DNA of 8,162 nucleotides from Candidatus Dependentiae bacterium (GTDB taxonomy: Bacteria > Babelota > Babeliae > Babelales > UASB340), in assembly GCA_018897535.1 (NCBI GenBank), contig JAHIKO010000046.1:1-8162 (forward strand), read 5' to 3'. A program made the translations under genes and the position numbers. Each line of letters begins with the position of its first letter. Positions within the stretch are counted from its first letter, which is position 1. Below, in pieces: positions 6,869-8,162 of the stretch. The notes under the pieces were generated by a model, which was not told the origin of the DNA, ran no database searches, and was given only the letters and a program-made list of their open reading frames with translations.

Positions 6869-7156
6869 TTATAAATTATCCCCAATTACCCGAAATACTC
6901 CGCGAAAATCTCTTTCAGTTTGCATAGGTTCTATAAGAACATCATCAACTTTTGATTTAGGACTACCCTGATAAATAAAATCTAATAAGTCATCCAATTT
7001 ATCCTGCCCACCACAAACAAATATAATAACCGATCCATCATGCTGATTCTGAATAGTTCCTTCAATCATAAGTTTTTCAGCCTGGTTTTGTATAAAATGT
7101 CTATATCCGACAGCTTGAACCTTGCCTATGACTCGTATTTTTACACACCTCTTCAT
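6869..7156 (-). CDS. acyP: Acylphosphatase
   Basis: This small cytoplasmic enzyme hydrolyses acyl-phosphates such as acetyl-phosphate, carbamoyl-phosphate and 1,3-bisphosphoglycerate. From the ATG at 7156 it is 95 residues, the normal family length. The phosphate-binding loop is GKVQAVGYR at 11-19, with catalytic Arg19. Asn37 in IQNQHDG is the second catalytic residue, and the 18-residue Arg-Asn spacing equals that of the human enzyme (R23/N41). The consensus loop is GxVQGVGFR, so the second Gly is Ala here and Phe is Tyr. Upstream in-frame ATGs at 7192 and 7171 would add 12 or 5 residues. I prefer 7156 because AAAGG sits 7 nt before it, while the others lack a well-spaced Shine-Dalgarno sequence. 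The gene stands alone between the glycosyltransferase (84 bp away) and its own terminator. Confidence 0.92.
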   Translation of the reverse strand: MKRCVKIRVIGKVQAVGYRHFIQNQAEKLMIEGTIQNQHDGSVIIFVCGGQDKLDDLLDFIYQGSPKSKVDDVLIEPMQTERDFRGVFRVIGDNL

Positions 7157-7203
7157 TTTACAACCTTTCATCTCTCTTTTTTTATCGTACATTTAGTGGG
7201 GTA

Positions 7204-7233
7204 AATTTATCAAATTAAAATTTATAAAGTCAA
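7204..7233 (-). promoter_or_regulatory. Candidate promoter of the acylphosphatase gene
   Basis: On the minus strand, TTGACT (7233-7228, 5 of 6 consensus) is followed after 18 bp by TAAATT (7209-7204, 4 of 6). Transcription would start near 7197, giving a leader of about 40 nt before the preferred ATG at 7156. It lies just after the glycosyltransferase stop codon, where I see no convincing terminator, so read-through from upstream may add to expression. Confidence 0.4.
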
Positions 7234-7240
7234 AATATTT

Positions 7241-8162
7241 TTATAACTGAGAAAAATCTCTGTACAGATCAATATGTTTTTCGATCATATAATTTTTATG
7301 AAATCCAGATAAATTATCTTTATAATTTGCAGCAGACAAATATTCAGAATTATTATTTATATAAAATTTTATTTTTTCACTAAGCAATTGCCAATTTTGA
7401 GATTCAACTAAAAAACCATTTTTATTGTCAAATATTACTTCTGGTATTCCGGAAATATTATATGATATAACCGGCAATTTTGATAATCTGGCTTCAATTA
7501 TTGCACATGGTAAACCTTCCCATAAAGAACTCATAACAAACAAATCCCATGTTTTTACAATACTTGCAACATTAGATTGCCAACCAAGTAACTTAACGTT
7601 GTTTTTTAAATCATTTTGATTTATAAAATTTTCCAATTCAGGGCGTAAAACACCATCCCCAACAATTTCTAAAAAGATTTTATCTTTTTTTTCAGATAAG
7701 TCTTTTAAAAGTCTTTTAAATGCTCTTAATAAATCAATTAAATTTTTTTGTGGCTTAAAACAAGAAACCGTTCCAATAACAAAATTATCGCTTTCAATAT
7801 TTTTTACACATTTCGCCGGAATATAAAATTTATCATAATCAACTGCGGCTCGAATTATCAAAGCTTTTTTTTTGAAAAATGGTAAATATTTAGAACCAAA
7901 TTTTAGATCATAATTCGAAACACAAACAAATTTAGTAGTAATAAATGCAGTAAAAAATTCAGCCAAATAAATAGAAATCCAATATATTTTATTTTGGTTT
8001 TCATGAAAACCAAAACCATGCACAGTATGAACTATATTTTTTATACCGGCGAAAAAAGCAGCCCAACGCCCCAAAATTCCGGCTTTTGTACTATGAGTAT
8101 GGACTATCAAATCCGTATAATTTTTTCTATTTTTTTTGATTAATTTTATAAGTTTAAAAAAT
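7241..8162 (-). CDS. Family-4 glycosyltransferase (GT-B fold), N-terminus cut by the window edge
   Basis: This GT4-type retaining glycosyltransferase would transfer a sugar from a nucleotide-sugar, probably in surface-polysaccharide, lipopolysaccharide or glycolipid assembly. The frame stays open to the window end, and complete codons begin at 8161. The upstream residues ending NYTD run straight into LIVHTHSTKAGILGRWAA, a well-known GT4 N-domain pattern. The in-frame TTG at 8110 is therefore internal, not a start. About 306 residues are present, against roughly 370-380 usually, so about 70 N-terminal residues are missing. Counting from codon 8110-8108 as 1, visible motifs are HTVHGFGFH (28-36), RAAVDYDKF (87-95), GTVSCFKPQKN (113-123), GDG (151-153) and the EX7E motif EGLPCAIIE (198-206), which contacts the donor. 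SGIPEVI (220-226) follows. The acceptor and sugar cannot be told from sequence alone. Confidence 0.9.
   Translation of the reverse strand, partial: FFKLIKLIKKNRKNYTDLIVHTHSTKAGILGRWAAFFAGIKNIVHTVHGFGFHENQNKIYWISIYLAEFFTAFITTKFVCVSNYDLKFGSKYLPFFKKKALIIRAAVDYDKFYIPAKCVKNIESDNFVIGTVSCFKPQKNLIDLLRAFKRLLKDLSEKKDKIFLEIVGDGVLRPELENFINQNDLKNNVKLLGWQSNVASIVKTWDLFVMSSLWEGLPCAIIEARLSKLPVISYNISGIPEVIFDNKNGFLVESQNWQLLSEKIKFYINNNSEYLSAANYKDNLSGFHKNYMIEKHIDLYRDFSQL

Noticed and set aside
7157..7192. Longer acylphosphatase starting at ATG 7192 or 7171
   Set aside because: Neither ATG has a well-spaced Shine-Dalgarno sequence, the extra residues exceed the usual family length, and AAAGG is correctly placed before 7156.
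7425..7619. A 64-codon open frame on the plus strand
   Set aside because: It is antisense to the EX7E region of the glycosyltransferase and has no independent support.
8108..8110. TTG as the start codon of the glycosyltransferase
   Set aside because: The frame continues upstream to the window edge, and the residues there join a known GT4 N-domain pattern, so the TTG encodes an internal Leu.

Overview
The window is a very AT-rich stretch of bacterial DNA, judged by eye. Every gene I can support lies on the minus strand, so transcription runs from position 8162 towards position 1. An Omp85-type outer-membrane barrel protein shows a diderm (Gram-negative-type) envelope. The extreme A/T bias, the Lys/Asn/Ile/Phe-rich proteins, the tight gene packing and the polyamine importer fit a compact, possibly host-dependent bacterium. 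Candidatus Dependentiae (TM6/Babela-like) is one plausible placement, but this is inference and no marker gene here settles it.

In order of transcription, the window opens with a family-4 glycosyltransferase whose N-terminus is cut off by the window edge (7241-8162). Next comes an acylphosphatase (6869-7156), followed by an intrinsic terminator (6801-6848). A promoter for the next gene appears to be nested inside that terminator's hairpin. A 940-residue BamA/TamA-like protein follows (3946-6768), with what I read as seven POTRA-like modules before the barrel. After it is an unrecognised six-segment membrane protein built from two tandem halves (3182-3862). The window then ends with potA-potB-potC-potD, an ABC importer of the spermidine/putrescine type (3046 down to position 1).

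The four pot genes form one unit: potA and potB are 9 nt apart, potC starts within about 12 nt of the potB stop, and potD overlaps potC by 8 nt. PotA would hydrolyse ATP, PotB and PotC would form the inner-membrane channel, and PotD would capture the polyamine. Only about the first 75 residues of PotD are native. At position 59/60 the sequence switches into a perfect 59-bp inverted copy of potD's own 5' end (positions 216-274). This looks most like a contig-end or amplification chimera, so the last 59 bases should not be trusted as gene sequence.

The items most worth a second look are the duplicated membrane protein with its repeated FHxLH and CTLSD motifs, the seven-POTRA Omp85 protein, the nested terminator/promoter, and the inverted repeat that truncates potD. 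No CRISPR array, tRNA, rRNA, insertion sequence or phage gene was seen, and no gap without a gene exceeds 135 bases.
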